DNA of 64,000 nucleotides from Hymenobacter cellulosilyticus. Its GTDB lineage: Bacteria; Bacteroidota; Bacteroidia; Cytophagales; Hymenobacteraceae. Below, one piece after another: positions 18,982 through 28,167 of the stretch. A model generated the notes under the pieces. That model made no database searches. It was not told where the DNA came from and worked only from the letters and a program-made list of their open reading frames with translations. Within the stretch, counting starts at the first letter, position 1, and every line of letters starts with the position of its first letter. Position numbers and translations under genes: made by a program. Location of the stretch: positions 310,001 through 374,000 of the forward strand of contig NZ_CP095046.1 in assembly GCF_022919215.1 (NCBI RefSeq), read 5' to 3'.

Positions 18982-19191
18982 CGCTTCTACTCGCGAGGCA
19001 TTTTTGAAGAGTCAAAAGGGTTCCGCTTCTGGAAGCGGAACCCTTTTACAGTCTGCTAAGCAGGGCTCTTCTACTCGTGAGGCGTTTTCACAATACTAAA
19101 AGGGCTTCGCTTCTACTCGCAAGGAGCTTCCACAACTCTGGAAATGCTCCGCTTCTACTCGTGAGGCATTTTTGGAAGTACTGAAGCCCGG
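18982..19191. repeat. Five-copy 42-bp tandem repeat
   Basis: Units start at 18982, 19024, 19066, 19108 and 19150, exactly 42 bases apart. The core is CGCTTCTACTCGYGAGGC followed by a T-rich stretch; the second copy is the most diverged (CGCTTCTGGAAGCGG, which also forms its own hairpin). It lies in the gap between the HAD gene and the terminator of the DsbA-like gene and no gene covers it. Confidence 0.8.
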
Positions 19192-19230
19192 CGGGACTTG
19201 TCCCGGACCCTTTTTCAGGAACCCTGCTAC

Positions 19231-19268
19231 CACAACGGCCACTTCCCGGGCGGGAAGTGGCCGTTGTG
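19231..19268. terminator. Terminator hairpin
   Basis: Arms starting CACAACGGCCACTTCCCG pair with 19253-19268 around a short GC loop, just after the stop of the leftward DsbA-like gene. Confidence 0.75.
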
Positions 19269-19294
19269 TATAAGACCCAGGCGAAGAGGAACGG

Positions 19295-19989
19295 TTAGCA
19301 GTTGCTGCCGTCGATACCGCAGGCGTCGCCGGCAGCCAGCACCGTGGGGCGGGGTGCTTTTCCTCCCACACTTTGTCCAGCACTTCCAAAAACAGCTCAC
19401 TGGGCTGGGCGCCCGATACGGCGTACTTGTCGTCGAAGACGAAGTAGGGCACGCCGCGCACCCCGATTTGCCGGGCCTGGTACTCGTCGTGGCGCACGTC
19501 CTGGGTGTAGGCGTCGGTTTGCAGGGTGGCCCGCACCTCGGCCGCGTCCAGTCCGATGTCGGAACCCAGCTCGGCCAGCGTGTCGAGGTCGTCCACGTTG
19601 CGGCCCTCGGTGAAGTAGGCGGCCAGCACCCGCTCCTTGGCCTCATCCTGCTTGCCGTGGTGAGCGGCCAGGTGGATAAAGCGGTGGCCCAGGAAAGTAT
19701 TGACCGGCTGCATACGGTCGAAGTCGAACTCCAGGCCCACTTCTTTGGCAATTTCTCCCATACGGGAATTCATTTGCCGGCCCTGCTCCACCGACATGCC
19801 CTTGCGCTCGGCCAGCAGCTCGTGGATACTTTGGCCGGGCTTGGTTTGCATGGTGGGGTCCAGCTCGAAGCTGCGCCACACGATATTCAGGTCGTCGCGG
19901 TGGGCAAACTGCGCCAGAGCGGTTTCGAGCCGGCGCTTGCCTACGTAGCAGAACGGGCACATGATATCAGACCAGATTTCTATTTTCAT
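19295..19989 (-). CDS. DsbA-family oxidoreductase, FrnE-like (frameshifted)
   Basis: About 231 residues, thioredoxin fold with an inserted helical domain, no signal peptide. The active site CPFC is in IWSDIMCPFCYVGKRRLE, residues 7-22. Later GVPYFVFDDKYAVSGAQP gives the cis-proline region. This is the FrnE/2-hydroxychromene isomerase-like branch. The frame breaks in the G4 run at 19346-19349; one base restores HPAPTVLAAGDACGIDGSNC and a stop at 19295. A cysteine pair in that tail (ACGIDGSNC) could be redox-active, as in FrnE, where extra cysteines are known. Confidence 0.9.
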
Positions 19990-20106
19990 GTCTCAAAGGA
20001 TTTTGCAGGCCTAATAAGCCGGAAGCCGCTTAAATGTTTGGCGGCTGCTTACTTGCTGCTAACATTGCGGCGCCCCGCGGGGTTCACCCCGCCCTACTGC
20101 TACCCT

Positions 20107-20609
20107 ATGCTCTCCACCCCTGACTCTTTCTGCGCATTTGAGGCCCCGCTAGAAGCTGGTGGCCCCAGCTTTATGCCCACCCAGATTGTGCGGGTGCCCC
20201 GCTGGTGCTGGCCGAGCTGGGCCCCAAAGCCAAGCGCCTGACGGGCACCATCAACGGCCACCCCATCCGGCTGGGTTTGCTGGCCCTGGGCCAGGGTGAA
20301 AAGGGTATTATGGTCAACAAGGATATCTGCAAGGCGGCCGGGCTGCGGCTGGGCCAGGTGGTAGCCGTGCGCCTGGCCCCCGACCCCACCCCGGACGCCG
20401 TAGACCTGCCCGCCGAACTGGCCGAGGGCCTGGCCGAATGGCCCGAGGCCCAGGCCGGCTACGAGCAACTAAAAACCGCCATGAAGCGGGCCGTGGCCTA
20501 CCACGTGAGCAGCGCCAAGCAAAGTGAAACCCGCCTCAAGCGCACCGTGCAGATGCTGCAGCGCCTGGCCGTAGGGGCGCACCCGTTTCGGGCCCTGCCG
20601 GGCGAATAA
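20107..20609 (+). CDS. YdeI/OmpD-associated-like protein with DUF1905 (frameshifted)
   Basis: About 167 residues. The DUF1905-type N-terminus (FEAPLEAGGPSFMPTQIVRVP, GTINGHPIRLGLLALGQGEKGIMVNKDICKAAGL, GQVVAVRLAPDPTPD) is followed by a helical tail (YHVSSAKQSETRLKRTVQMLQRLAVG) as in YdeI-like proteins. Frame breaks in the C4 run 20197-20200; one more C gives RVPPLVLAELGPKAK. Start taken at the ATG of 20107. Family role is poorly defined; no operon partner. Confidence 0.82.
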
Positions 20610-20678
20610 GCTGCCGCGGGAGTTCGTTACCTGGGAGCAAAACCAGATATTTGTGTTCCACCCGTATTGATTGCTACC

Positions 20679-21365
20679 ATGTTCCGCTCCTGCTTTTTCG
20701 CCCTGTTGCTCGTTGGTGCCACCGCCTGTAGTCAGCGCAGCTACAGCACCCGGGAGCTGGTACCTCAGGCCCTAAGTCAGCACAAGCTGGTAGCCATTCT
20801 GCCCTTCGACGTGCAGATTGACAAGCTGAATCTGGAGCCCATCACCTACATAGGCAGTGATGTAAGCCCGGAGGAAATCGACAAGCGCCGGCAGCGCTGG
20901 GAGGAAAAGCAGCAGGAGCAGCGCAAAGTAGTGGCCTACCAGCTGCAGCAGGAACTGCTGAAGCAGTTGGTGCTGCGCCAGGCCAAGCGCCCGTACTCGG
21001 TGCAGTTTCAGAACGTGGCCGAAACCAACAGCCGCCTGGAGCGGGCCGGCATTACCTACGCCAACCTTAACGACCACAGCATGGCCGAGCTCAAGGCCGC
21101 CCTGGGCGTAGACGCGGTGCTGTCGGGGGAAACGTCCTTGTTTCAGCCCCTGCCCAACGGGGTGGCCGTGGCCCTGCTGGTCCTCACCAACGCGGGCATT
21201 CCGCAAAGCGAGGTACTGACCAACGTGACCATTCACGACTGCCAGAGCGGGGAGCTGGTCTGGAAATTCGACCACCAGCAAGTAGGTGAGCTGAGCTCTA
21301 GTCCGGCCACGCTGGCCCGGGTGCTGGTCCGCAACTCGGCCCGTACGTTTCCTTACCGCCGCTAG
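20679..21365 (+). CDS. Lipoprotein of unknown function (GNA1162/CsgG-like look)
   Basis: 228 residues with a short signal ending in the lipobox GATAC (Cys17), so a lipid-anchored envelope protein. The mature part begins with LVAILPFDV, has a charged helix (PEEIDKRRQRWEEKQQEQRKV) and later AALGVDAVLSGETSLFQ and VLTNVTIHDCQSGELVWKF, the pattern of envelope lipoproteins in which a conserved fold reports a computed gene dosage-like LPF...VDAVL..G motif. The relation to GNA1162-type lipoproteins is a weak resemblance only. Start at 20679 is chosen for the signal peptide; an ATG at 20667 is four codons upstream. Confidence 0.75.
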   Translation: MFRSCFFALLLVGATACSQRSYSTRELVPQALSQHKLVAILPFDVQIDKLNLEPITYIGSDVSPEEIDKRRQRWEEKQQEQRKVVAYQLQQELLKQLVLRQAKRPYSVQFQNVAETNSRLERAGITYANLNDHSMAELKAALGVDAVLSGETSLFQPLPNGVAVALLVLTNAGIPQSEVLTNVTIHDCQSGELVWKFDHQQVGELSSSPATLARVLVRNSARTFPYRR

Positions 21366-21369
21366 CAGG

Positions 21370-21765
21370 CTACACCAGGCGCAGCCAGTTGCGGGCCAGC
21401 TCGGGCTCGTCGAAGGTCAGGGCCACCGGGTGGGTCAGGTCCGTCACCGACCGGTCGACGGAAAAGCGGCTGTACACGTTGGGCGAATACACCCAGGCCA
21501 CGTACTGCAGGCCAGCCGCGTGGAGGCGGGGAAATATGTTCATTTCGCGCCACTGGTCGGCTTCCAGCCACATTTCGGTTACCAGCTGGTTGTCGTTGAA
21601 CAGCTTGCGGCAGTGTTCGGCCTCCACGTAGTGCAGAATAGCCTCACCGCCTTGCCGGGCCTGCTCGAAGCTGATGTCGCCGCGCCACTCGGCCTGCAGC
21701 CACTCATTGCGGTAATCGTAGCAGATATCGAGAAAGGACAGCTCCTGCAGGGTGCGTAGCGGCAT
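21370..21765 (-). CDS. Hypothetical protein, STAS/SpoIIAA-like in outline
   Basis: 131 residues, cytosolic, no signal. The pattern DICYDYRNEWLQAEWRGDISFEQARQGG, then HCRKLFNDNQLVTEMW and GLQYVAWVYSPN resembles small Cytophagales proteins of STAS-like size that are not characterised. Its stop lies 4 bases beyond that of the convergent lipoprotein gene. Real codon bias; function unknown. Confidence 0.7.
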   Translation of the reverse strand: MPLRTLQELSFLDICYDYRNEWLQAEWRGDISFEQARQGGEAILHYVEAEHCRKLFNDNQLVTEMWLEADQWREMNIFPRLHAAGLQYVAWVYSPNVYSRFSVDRSVTDLTHPVALTFDEPELARNWLRLV

Positions 21766-22063
21766 ATTCGGGGCAAAAAGACGGATAGGATACGTAGCAG
21801 CTACAGCCGCGGGCCGGATTCGACGGGCAAAGTTAAGAAAATCAGGCCGCTGCCCCGGAAATACTTCTGCCCATATACGAAGCTGGGCGGACAGTTTGGC
21901 CCCTGTGGCCTCGGCTTTTTGGCACCCAACGGCGGCCCCAACCGGCGCCGTACGCGCCGCGGGGCGGCCCTGGGCGTAACCTTCGGGGCGGGCTGGCGGT
22001 TAGTCAGCCTATGTGCTGGCCGAGTGAGGCCGGCTTTTCCCGAATCATTTTTTCGAAAGCACT

Positions 22064-23067
22064 ATGGAATACAAAGAGCTAGGCGACTCTGGCGTGCGCG
22101 CTTCGGTCATTACCTTCGGCAGCTGGGCAGCCGGCGGCTGGATGTGGGGCGGCACCGAGCAAAACGACGCGGTGGGCGCCATCCGGGCCTCTTACGACTT
22201 GGGTGTGACCTCCATCGACACGGCTCCCATCTACGGCATGGGCCTGAGCGAGGAAATCGTGGGCGAAGCCATCAAGGGCCTGCCCGGGACAAGGTGCAGA
22301 TTTTGACCAAGTTTGGCATGCGCTGGGACCTGCCCGAGCCCAAGGGCGACTTTGGCTTCAAAACCAAGGACAACAACGGCCAGGACCTGGACGTGTACAA
22401 GTATGCTGCTCCGGAAAGCATCATTAAGGAGTGCGAGGACAGCCTGCGCCGCCTCGGCACCGACTACATTGACCTCTACCAGATTCACTGGCCCGACGTG
22501 ACCACGCCCATCGATGCCACGATGGAAGCAGTGAGCCGGCTGGTAGAGCAGGGCAAGGTGCGGGCCGTGGGCGTGAGCAACTACTCGGCCGAGCAGATGG
22601 CCGAGGCCGAAAAAACGGTAAAGCTGGCCTCCAACCAAGTGCCCTACAGCATGGTGCGCCGCGACATTGAGAAAGAAGTCGTGCCGTACTCCATTGCGCA
22701 CAACAAGGCTATTCTGGCCTACAGCCCGCTGCAGCTGGGTTTGCTGACCGGCAAAATCAAGCCCGGCCAGCACTTCGACGCTAGCGACCTACGCGCCACC
22801 CACCCGCTGTTTAAGGCTGAGTTCGTGACCCGCGTCAACGCCTTCCTGGACAAGCTGCGGCCGATGGCAGAAAGCAAAAACGCCACCCTTTCCCAGGTGG
22901 TGTTGCGCTGGACGCTGGCCCAGCCCGGCATTACGGTGGCCCTGGTAGGCGCCCGCAACGCCGAGCAAGCCGTGCAAAACGCCAAGGCCATTGAGGTGAA
23001 GCTTTCCAGCGAAGAGCTGGACTTCATCAGCAAGGAGCTGGACCAACTGCAGCCCGCCAAGGCGTAG
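22064..23067 (+). CDS. Aldo/keto reductase (frameshifted)
   Basis: About 334 residues. N-terminus MEYKELGDSGVRASVITFGSW, catalytic Asp and Tyr in SIDTAPIYGMG, Lys in ILTKFG, His in LYQIHWPD. A different branch from the enzyme at 1488-2513, closer to YghZ/general stress protein 69-like proteins. The frame breaks in CCC at 22283-22285; one C restores KGLPRDKVQILTKFG. The break lies between the Tyr and Lys of the active site, so if it were real in vivo the enzyme would be dead. A perfect palindromic terminator follows. Confidence 0.92.
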
Positions 23068-23089
23068 GTAGTTGTTGATTTGTTTGTAG

Positions 23090-23123
23090 AATAAGGTCGG
23101 GAAGCGCGCTTCCCGACCTTATT
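23090..23123 (+). terminator. Perfect palindromic terminator
   Basis: Two 17-base arms (23090-23106 and 23107-23123) pair exactly with no spacer, followed by a T-run, 22 bases after the aldo/keto reductase stop. Confidence 0.85.
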
Positions 23124-23141
23124 TTTTGGCTGTAACCCGGC

Positions 23142-24185
23142 ATGGCTTCTCCTTACATTCCCCTCACCATCCGCGCCATCCGGACGGAGGCTCCCGATAC
23201 CAAAAGCTTCGTGCTGACCCCGCCGGCCGGTACCGACCTGCCCTACCAGCCCGGCCAGTATCTGACCCTGGTTCATACCCGGCACGGACACGAAACGCGG
23301 CGTTCCTACTCCATCAGCTCGGCTCCGGCCCTGCAGGAGCCGCTGACCATCACCGTGAAGCGGGTGGATAACGGCGTGGTGTCGCGCTACCTCATTGACC
23401 AGGCCGAAGTGGACCACGAGCTGCAGACGCTGGGAGCCGCCGGCTTTTTCACCCTACCCGACAATATTGCCGAGTATCAGCAACTGATTTTATTGGCGGC
23501 GGGCAGCGGCATTACCCCGCTGTTTGCATTGCTCAAAACGGTGCTGCACGAGCAGCCCGGCTTGCGGGTACTGCTTATTTACAGCAACCGCAATGAGGCC
23601 ACTACCATCTTTGGAGCGGAGCTACGGGAGCTGGCCCGGCGCTTTCCGGCCCAGCTGCACCTGGAGCTGCTCTACAGCACCGACCCCAACCTGGCCCGGG
23701 CCCACTTGCACAAGGATTTGCTGGAGCAGCTGGTAGCCCAGTACGCCCCGGCCCTACCCGAACAGACCCTGGCCTACCTCTGCGGGCCGCTCAACTACAT
23801 GCGCATGGGCACCTACGGCCTGCACGAAGCCGGGCTGCCGCTGAGCCACATCCGGCGGGAGCTGTTCAACACGGCTACGGCCACCGTGCCCCACAGCGTG
23901 CCGCCCGACACCGAGGAGCACCAAGTCCGCATCCGGGTGCGCGGGCAGGAGCACACGCTGCGGGTGCAGTACCCGCAAACCATTCTGCAGGCGGCCAAAA
24001 AGCAGGGAGTGGTGCTGCCCTACAGCTGCGAAGCCGGGCAGTGCGGAAACTGCGCCGCCCGCTGCACGGCCGGCACCGTCTGGATGGCCAACAACGAAGT
24101 GCTGACCGACCGGGAAACTGCCCGCGGCCTCGTTCTGACCTGCACCGGCTACCCCGTGGGCGGCGACGCCGAACTGGAAATCTGA
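23142..24185 (+). CDS. Ferredoxin-NADP(H) reductase-type flavoprotein with 2Fe-2S domain
   Basis: 347 residues in the order FAD domain, NAD(P) domain, plant-type ferredoxin. FAD binding: RRSYSISSAP; nucleotide domain: LLAAGSGITPLFALL and YLCGPLNYM; 2Fe-2S: CEAGQCGNCAARC near residues 296-308 plus a fourth Cys in LTCTG. The arrangement matches the reductase subunit of phenylacetyl-CoA epoxidase (PaaE) and related hydroxylases, but no paaABCD genes are present, so it is either a stand-alone reductase or serves an oxygenase elsewhere. A strong terminator precedes it at 23090-23123, so it is a single-gene unit. Confidence 0.92.
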   Translation: MASPYIPLTIRAIRTEAPDTKSFVLTPPAGTDLPYQPGQYLTLVHTRHGHETRRSYSISSAPALQEPLTITVKRVDNGVVSRYLIDQAEVDHELQTLGAAGFFTLPDNIAEYQQLILLAAGSGITPLFALLKTVLHEQPGLRVLLIYSNRNEATTIFGAELRELARRFPAQLHLELLYSTDPNLARAHLHKDLLEQLVAQYAPALPEQTLAYLCGPLNYMRMGTYGLHEAGLPLSHIRRELFNTATATVPHSVPPDTEEHQVRIRVRGQEHTLRVQYPQTILQAAKKQGVVLPYSCEAGQCGNCAARCTAGTVWMANNEVLTDRETARGLVLTCTGYPVGGDAELEI

Positions 24186-24211
24186 GTCCGGCGCTGCGCG
24201 GTGGGCAACAA

Positions 24212-24240
24212 AAAAGCCCGGCTCAAAGAGCCGGGCTTTT
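24212..24240. terminator. Bidirectional terminator hairpin
   Basis: Thirteen-base arms AAAAGCCCGGCTC / GAGCCGGGCTTTT around AAA lie between the reductase gene and the convergent fasciclin gene. Confidence 0.85.
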
Positions 24241-24289
24241 CCAAAGAGGAAATCTACCAGATGTAAGGGAAACTTCCTTCCTTACGAGC

Positions 24290-24871
24290 TTAGCCCTTCG
24301 GCATCAGAACTTTGTCGATTACGTGAATCACGCCGTTGCTTTGAATCACGTCGTAGGTCGAAATGCAGGACACGTTGCCTTTCTCGTCGGTCAGGACCAC
24401 GTTCTTGGGGCCGTTCATGGTAGCGTACAGGGTGCCGCCGCTCACGGTTTTGAGCGTAGCCGTGCCTTTACCGGCTTTGATGGCGGCCATAATCTTGTCG
24501 GCCGTCATGTTGCCGGCTACCACGTGGTAGGTCAGGATTTTGGTGAGCGTTGCCTTGCTTTCGGGCTTCACCAGGGTTTCAACGGTGCCGGCGGGCAGGG
24601 CGTTGAATGCCGCGTTGGTGGGCGCAAAGACGGTGAAGGGACCTTTGCCCTGCAGGGTTTCGACGAGGCCGGCGGCCTTCACGGCAGCTACCAGCGTGGT
24701 GTGGTCCTTTGAGTTCACCGCGTTTTCCACGATGTTCTTGTTGGCGTACATGGCTTCGCCGCCTACCATTACCGTACCGGCGGGCGTCATCTTGGCCTGG
24801 GCCGAAGCCGACTGAACACTAGCGGCGCCCAACAGGGCCACGAAGGCGAGGGAAAACAGATTTTTTTTCAT
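24290..24871 (-). CDS. Secreted fasciclin-domain protein
   Basis: 193 residues: signal peptide MKKNLFSLAFVALLGAASVQSASAQ, then one FAS1 domain with the hallmark H1 and H2 regions (GPFTVFAPTNAAFNALP; YDVIQSNGVIHVIDKVLMP). Fasciclin proteins act in adhesion and matrix contacts; in bacteria they are secreted and of mostly unknown ligand. A variable loop MVGGEAMYANKNIVENAVNS precedes the domain. The ATG at 24871 gives the signal peptide. It is a single-gene unit with a terminator on its 3' side. Confidence 0.93.
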   Translation of the reverse strand: MKKNLFSLAFVALLGAASVQSASAQAKMTPAGTVMVGGEAMYANKNIVENAVNSKDHTTLVAAVKAAGLVETLQGKGPFTVFAPTNAAFNALPAGTVETLVKPESKATLTKILTYHVVAGNMTADKIMAAIKAGKGTATLKTVSGGTLYATMNGPKNVVLTDEKGNVSCISTYDVIQSNGVIHVIDKVLMPKG

Positions 24872-25049
24872 GGTTCGTTTTGCAGAAAAAGGTTGGGGTC
24901 GGAACTGCGGGCACTTACGCACGCCCTTTCCCCACCGGATTTCGGAACCAGGATATTTCTTTGTCGAGCTTGGCTTTTTGCCCTGCTCAGCTTAGCCCAA
25001 ATCTTACAAAAAGCATCTATACGCCAGTATTTTACCTCCCAACAAAAAA

Positions 25050-27938
25050 TCAAAAACCGATATTCAATACCAGGGGCTGGACTTGCAACTGGCCGGTGCG
25101 CACGTTGTAGATAGTCCGTACGCCGGCTTCCAGGGAGGTGCGCAGACGCAACGGGTTGAACACAAAGCTCACGTCGAGGCCGGTCGTTTGGTAGCGGATG
25201 TCGCCGGGGTTGCGCCCCACGGCGTTGCGGCCCAGGGCGGCGTCATAAAAGCCCATGGCCTTGATGCGCTGGATGTACAGCAGCCGGCCCAGCTCCCAGT
25301 TCGTGTCGGCCAGGGGCAGGCGGTATTCCACGCTGCCCACCTGCAGCTGATCAAAGCTCACGTAGCCTTGGCCGCGGGGGTAAAACACGGCCGGGCTGAA
25401 GTAGTAGTTCTGGCGCTGGTCCTGGCTTTGGTAGCCGCCCCGCAGCCGCAGGGAGTGGTGCTTGCCCAGGCCGGGGAAATACAAACTGCCAAACGCAGCC
25501 CACTGCCGGGCCTGCAGGCCGGTGCTGAAGGGCGTGTTGCGCCACGAGGCCGTCAGCGTCTGCCCCCAGCGCGGGGCCACGTCCCGCTTGCTCTGGCGCA
25601 GCGTCCGGGAATAGGCCAGCGTACCGTTGAGGGCGTGCAGGCTATTGGCACCGGCTACTTCGGTAAACGAGAATCGGCCCGGTAAGTCATAGTCCTGGAT
25701 AGTTTCGCCGCTGTAGTAAGCGCCCACCGTCAGGGCCTGCTGATACTTAGAGCGGGTCAGGTTGAAGGGCAGGCGCACCCCGGCCGTCATGCGGTTGTAG
25801 GTCCAGGAGTCGGTATACGCCACGTTGCGCGAGTATACGGTCAGGTGGCGGCCGCCGCGCTGAAAGCCCAGATCCAGCACCGGATACAGGCCCTGGTAGC
25901 TCACGTTGGCCGCCACGTTGGCGGTGCGCTCCACGCCGTCGTAGCCGGCGGCCAGCACGGCCTGGGTGGTGCTTAGGATATCCTGGGACCGAATACCCAC
26001 GCTGAAGGCTTGCCCGGAAGGAGACTGGATAATGCCCCAGCTAAAGGCGTTGAAGGCGTGGCTCAGCCGGTGGTAGGGCGTCACGGCCAGCGGCGTGGCG
26101 ACACTCACGCTCGAATCGGGGCGGATGGTGCCCACCGTGCGGGTACCGGGCTCCTGGGTTAGCAGCGGGGCGGTGTAGGCCGGGGGCAGCGCCGCAGCTG
26201 CCGCAGCCACGGGCCACTGCTCTGGCTGCAACGGCATTTCGACTACCTGCGCGCCTTCAGCCCGGAAATCGTGGAAGGCCAGGTGGCGGCCGTCGGGAGC
26301 TACGGTGGCGTGGTAGGCGCCCAAGGGCCGCGAGGTCACCTGCCGGATTTGCCCCGAGCGGGTGTCCACGGCATACACGTTGTCGATGCCCGACTGCGGG
26401 GAGTTGTAGAGCACGTAGTCGCCCCAGGGCTGGGGGTGGCTCAGGTTGGTGTTGCTGACCGGCACGAGCGTCTGGTGCTGGCCGGTTTCGGTGTCGATGC
26501 TTTCCAGCAGCTTGCCGCCGGGCTTAAGCGTCACGACCACGATGGAGCGGTTATCGGCCCGCCAGCGGGGTTGCAGGTAAAAGTCGTTCGTGGGGTTGGG
26601 CAGCACCCGTTTTTCCTGCCCAGTGCGGGCGTCCAGCACCACCAGCTGGTTTTGGTAGTCCGAATCGGCCCGTACGGCCAGAATCAGGCGGCCATCGGGC
26701 GAGAGGGCCGCGTTGGTGTAGCGCTGCTTGGTGGTAAGCTTGGTGAGCTGCCCGTTAGCTAAATCCAGCACCCGGATGTCGGAATATACTTGTTGGCCCC
26801 AGCGCGAATCGGGCCGAAACTCGGGCCAGCAGGCCTTGCCCCCGCCCACCGACAGCATCTCCGGATTATTGAACAAGCCCTGCACAAAGACGCGCTGCTC
26901 GGGCGCATTCCGGCGCAGCAGCACCAGCTGAGAAATGTCGCCCAGCCCGGCTTTCACGGCCAGCACGGTGTTGTCGTCCACGTACTGCGGGTACTGGTAC
27001 TCGGTGAAAACGCCCGGCTCCACGCTCGTCTGAAACCCGGTAACGGGCGTCAATTGCAATGCCTGTTGCTGGGCCCGCCACGTCGAGTCAAGCTCGGTCA
27101 TGGTTTGCTCGTAGAGGTCATCGGTGCGCAGCTGCCGGCCCGAGCTCAGCCGCAGCTTGTCGGAAAACGAGAAGGGGTAGAGCGGAAAACGGTAGTAGCG
27201 GTTCAGCACCTCGCTCCAGGCCGTGGGGCCCTGGCGCCGCTTATAGTTGGTGGTCATGAAATAGCCCAGCACGTAGTGGTTGGGCACATTGTCGCGGAAG
27301 GAGCCGGCCACGGCCTTGCTGTAGCTGAAGCGCCGCCCGGCCAGCAGGTTGGCCCGCAGCCCCACGTTGAAGTACGGAATCCGGCCCCGGCCGCTGCGGG
27401 TCAGCAGGGTTTCGGTGCCTACCGCGTCGCCCTCCCAGAACCAGTCGGGAATGCCCAGCGTGACCACGCCCAAGCCGCCGTAGCCGAAGAGCGAATACGC
27501 CAAGCGGCCCAGGCCCTGCTGGGCTTTTTCGTATTGCACCACGTGGCGGTACTCGTGCACCGAGAGCAGGTCGAGCCAGCCCAGGGTGCCGGCCAGAAAC
27601 GGGTCCTGGGGCGCGGTGGTAAAGAACTCGGAATGGCGCGGAATAATGGTCACGAAGCCATTGCTGACGGTGGTCTGGTTTTGCATGACCACCGAAATGG
27701 GCCGGGGCTCCTTTTGCAGGGAGGCACTTACCGGGCCGTACACCTGCTCCAGACGCAGGGCCGTGCGCTGGGCCTGGGGACCGAAGCCTTCGGGAAACAC
27801 CACCTGAAAATGCGGGGTGCGCACTTGGTACCACTTCAGCGCCGTGGGGTTTTGGGGCAGCACCGGCAGCGTGGGCTGGGCCCAGCCGGGCAAAGAGCTC
27901 AGCGTCGCGGCCGTAGCCGCCAAAAGAAACTTGTGCAT
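25050..27938 (-). CDS. Peptidase-like / TolB-propeller / outer-membrane barrel fusion
   Basis: 962 residues, signal peptide (KFLLAATAATLSSLPGWAQ). N-terminal third: gluzincin-like region with VVFPEGFG, a possible metal site HEYRHVVQYEKA near residues 132-143 and a later EGDAVGTE that may give the third ligand. Middle: a TolB/WD40-type propeller (DIRVLDLANGQLTKLT, AALSPDGRLILAVRADSD, VAPDGRHLAFHDFRAEG). C-terminal third: alternating strands of an outer-membrane barrel (VLAAGYDGVERTANVAANV, LRLRGGYQSQDQRQNYYFSP, DVSFVFNPLRLRTSLEAG) ending VLNIGF, with terminal Phe. A surface-anchored protease-like sensor is plausible; substrate unknown. Reads through without a frameshift. Confidence 0.8.
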   Translation of the reverse strand: MHKFLLAATAATLSSLPGWAQPTLPVLPQNPTALKWYQVRTPHFQVVFPEGFGPQAQRTALRLEQVYGPVSASLQKEPRPISVVMQNQTTVSNGFVTIIPRHSEFFTTAPQDPFLAGTLGWLDLLSVHEYRHVVQYEKAQQGLGRLAYSLFGYGGLGVVTLGIPDWFWEGDAVGTETLLTRSGRGRIPYFNVGLRANLLAGRRFSYSKAVAGSFRDNVPNHYVLGYFMTTNYKRRQGPTAWSEVLNRYYRFPLYPFSFSDKLRLSSGRQLRTDDLYEQTMTELDSTWRAQQQALQLTPVTGFQTSVEPGVFTEYQYPQYVDDNTVLAVKAGLGDISQLVLLRRNAPEQRVFVQGLFNNPEMLSVGGGKACWPEFRPDSRWGQQVYSDIRVLDLANGQLTKLTTKQRYTNAALSPDGRLILAVRADSDYQNQLVVLDARTGQEKRVLPNPTNDFYLQPRWRADNRSIVVVTLKPGGKLLESIDTETGQHQTLVPVSNTNLSHPQPWGDYVLYNSPQSGIDNVYAVDTRSGQIRQVTSRPLGAYHATVAPDGRHLAFHDFRAEGAQVVEMPLQPEQWPVAAAAAALPPAYTAPLLTQEPGTRTVGTIRPDSSVSVATPLAVTPYHRLSHAFNAFSWGIIQSPSGQAFSVGIRSQDILSTTQAVLAAGYDGVERTANVAANVSYQGLYPVLDLGFQRGGRHLTVYSRNVAYTDSWTYNRMTAGVRLPFNLTRSKYQQALTVGAYYSGETIQDYDLPGRFSFTEVAGANSLHALNGTLAYSRTLRQSKRDVAPRWGQTLTASWRNTPFSTGLQARQWAAFGSLYFPGLGKHHSLRLRGGYQSQDQRQNYYFSPAVFYPRGQGYVSFDQLQVGSVEYRLPLADTNWELGRLLYIQRIKAMGFYDAALGRNAVGRNPGDIRYQTTGLDVSFVFNPLRLRTSLEAGVRTIYNVRTGQLQVQPLVLNIGF

Positions 27939-28167
27939 TAATTCGACGGAAAAAGGCGCGCTGACGGCCTGGCTCTACACGTTACCCAAAGTGCAACGCG
28001 GAAACCCGGCCCAAACAAAACGGGGGCAAAACTGGTCTGACAAATTTAACGGCAAACCTGACACTTACCGGCCCGGAACGGACGAGGTGCCAACCGCGTT
28101 TGCAGACCATACCCTCACCCCGGTTGAGCTACGTCCAACCACCCCTGCTTTTCGTAGATAGTCCCCG

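Noticed and set aside
18982..19191. Could the 42-bp repeats be a CRISPR array?
   Set aside because: Units are back-to-back with no unique spacers, only five, degenerate, and no cas gene is present.
26790..27941. A 383-codon plus-strand open frame
   Set aside because: Antisense to the peptidase/propeller/barrel gene, whose strand has signal peptide and domain evidence.
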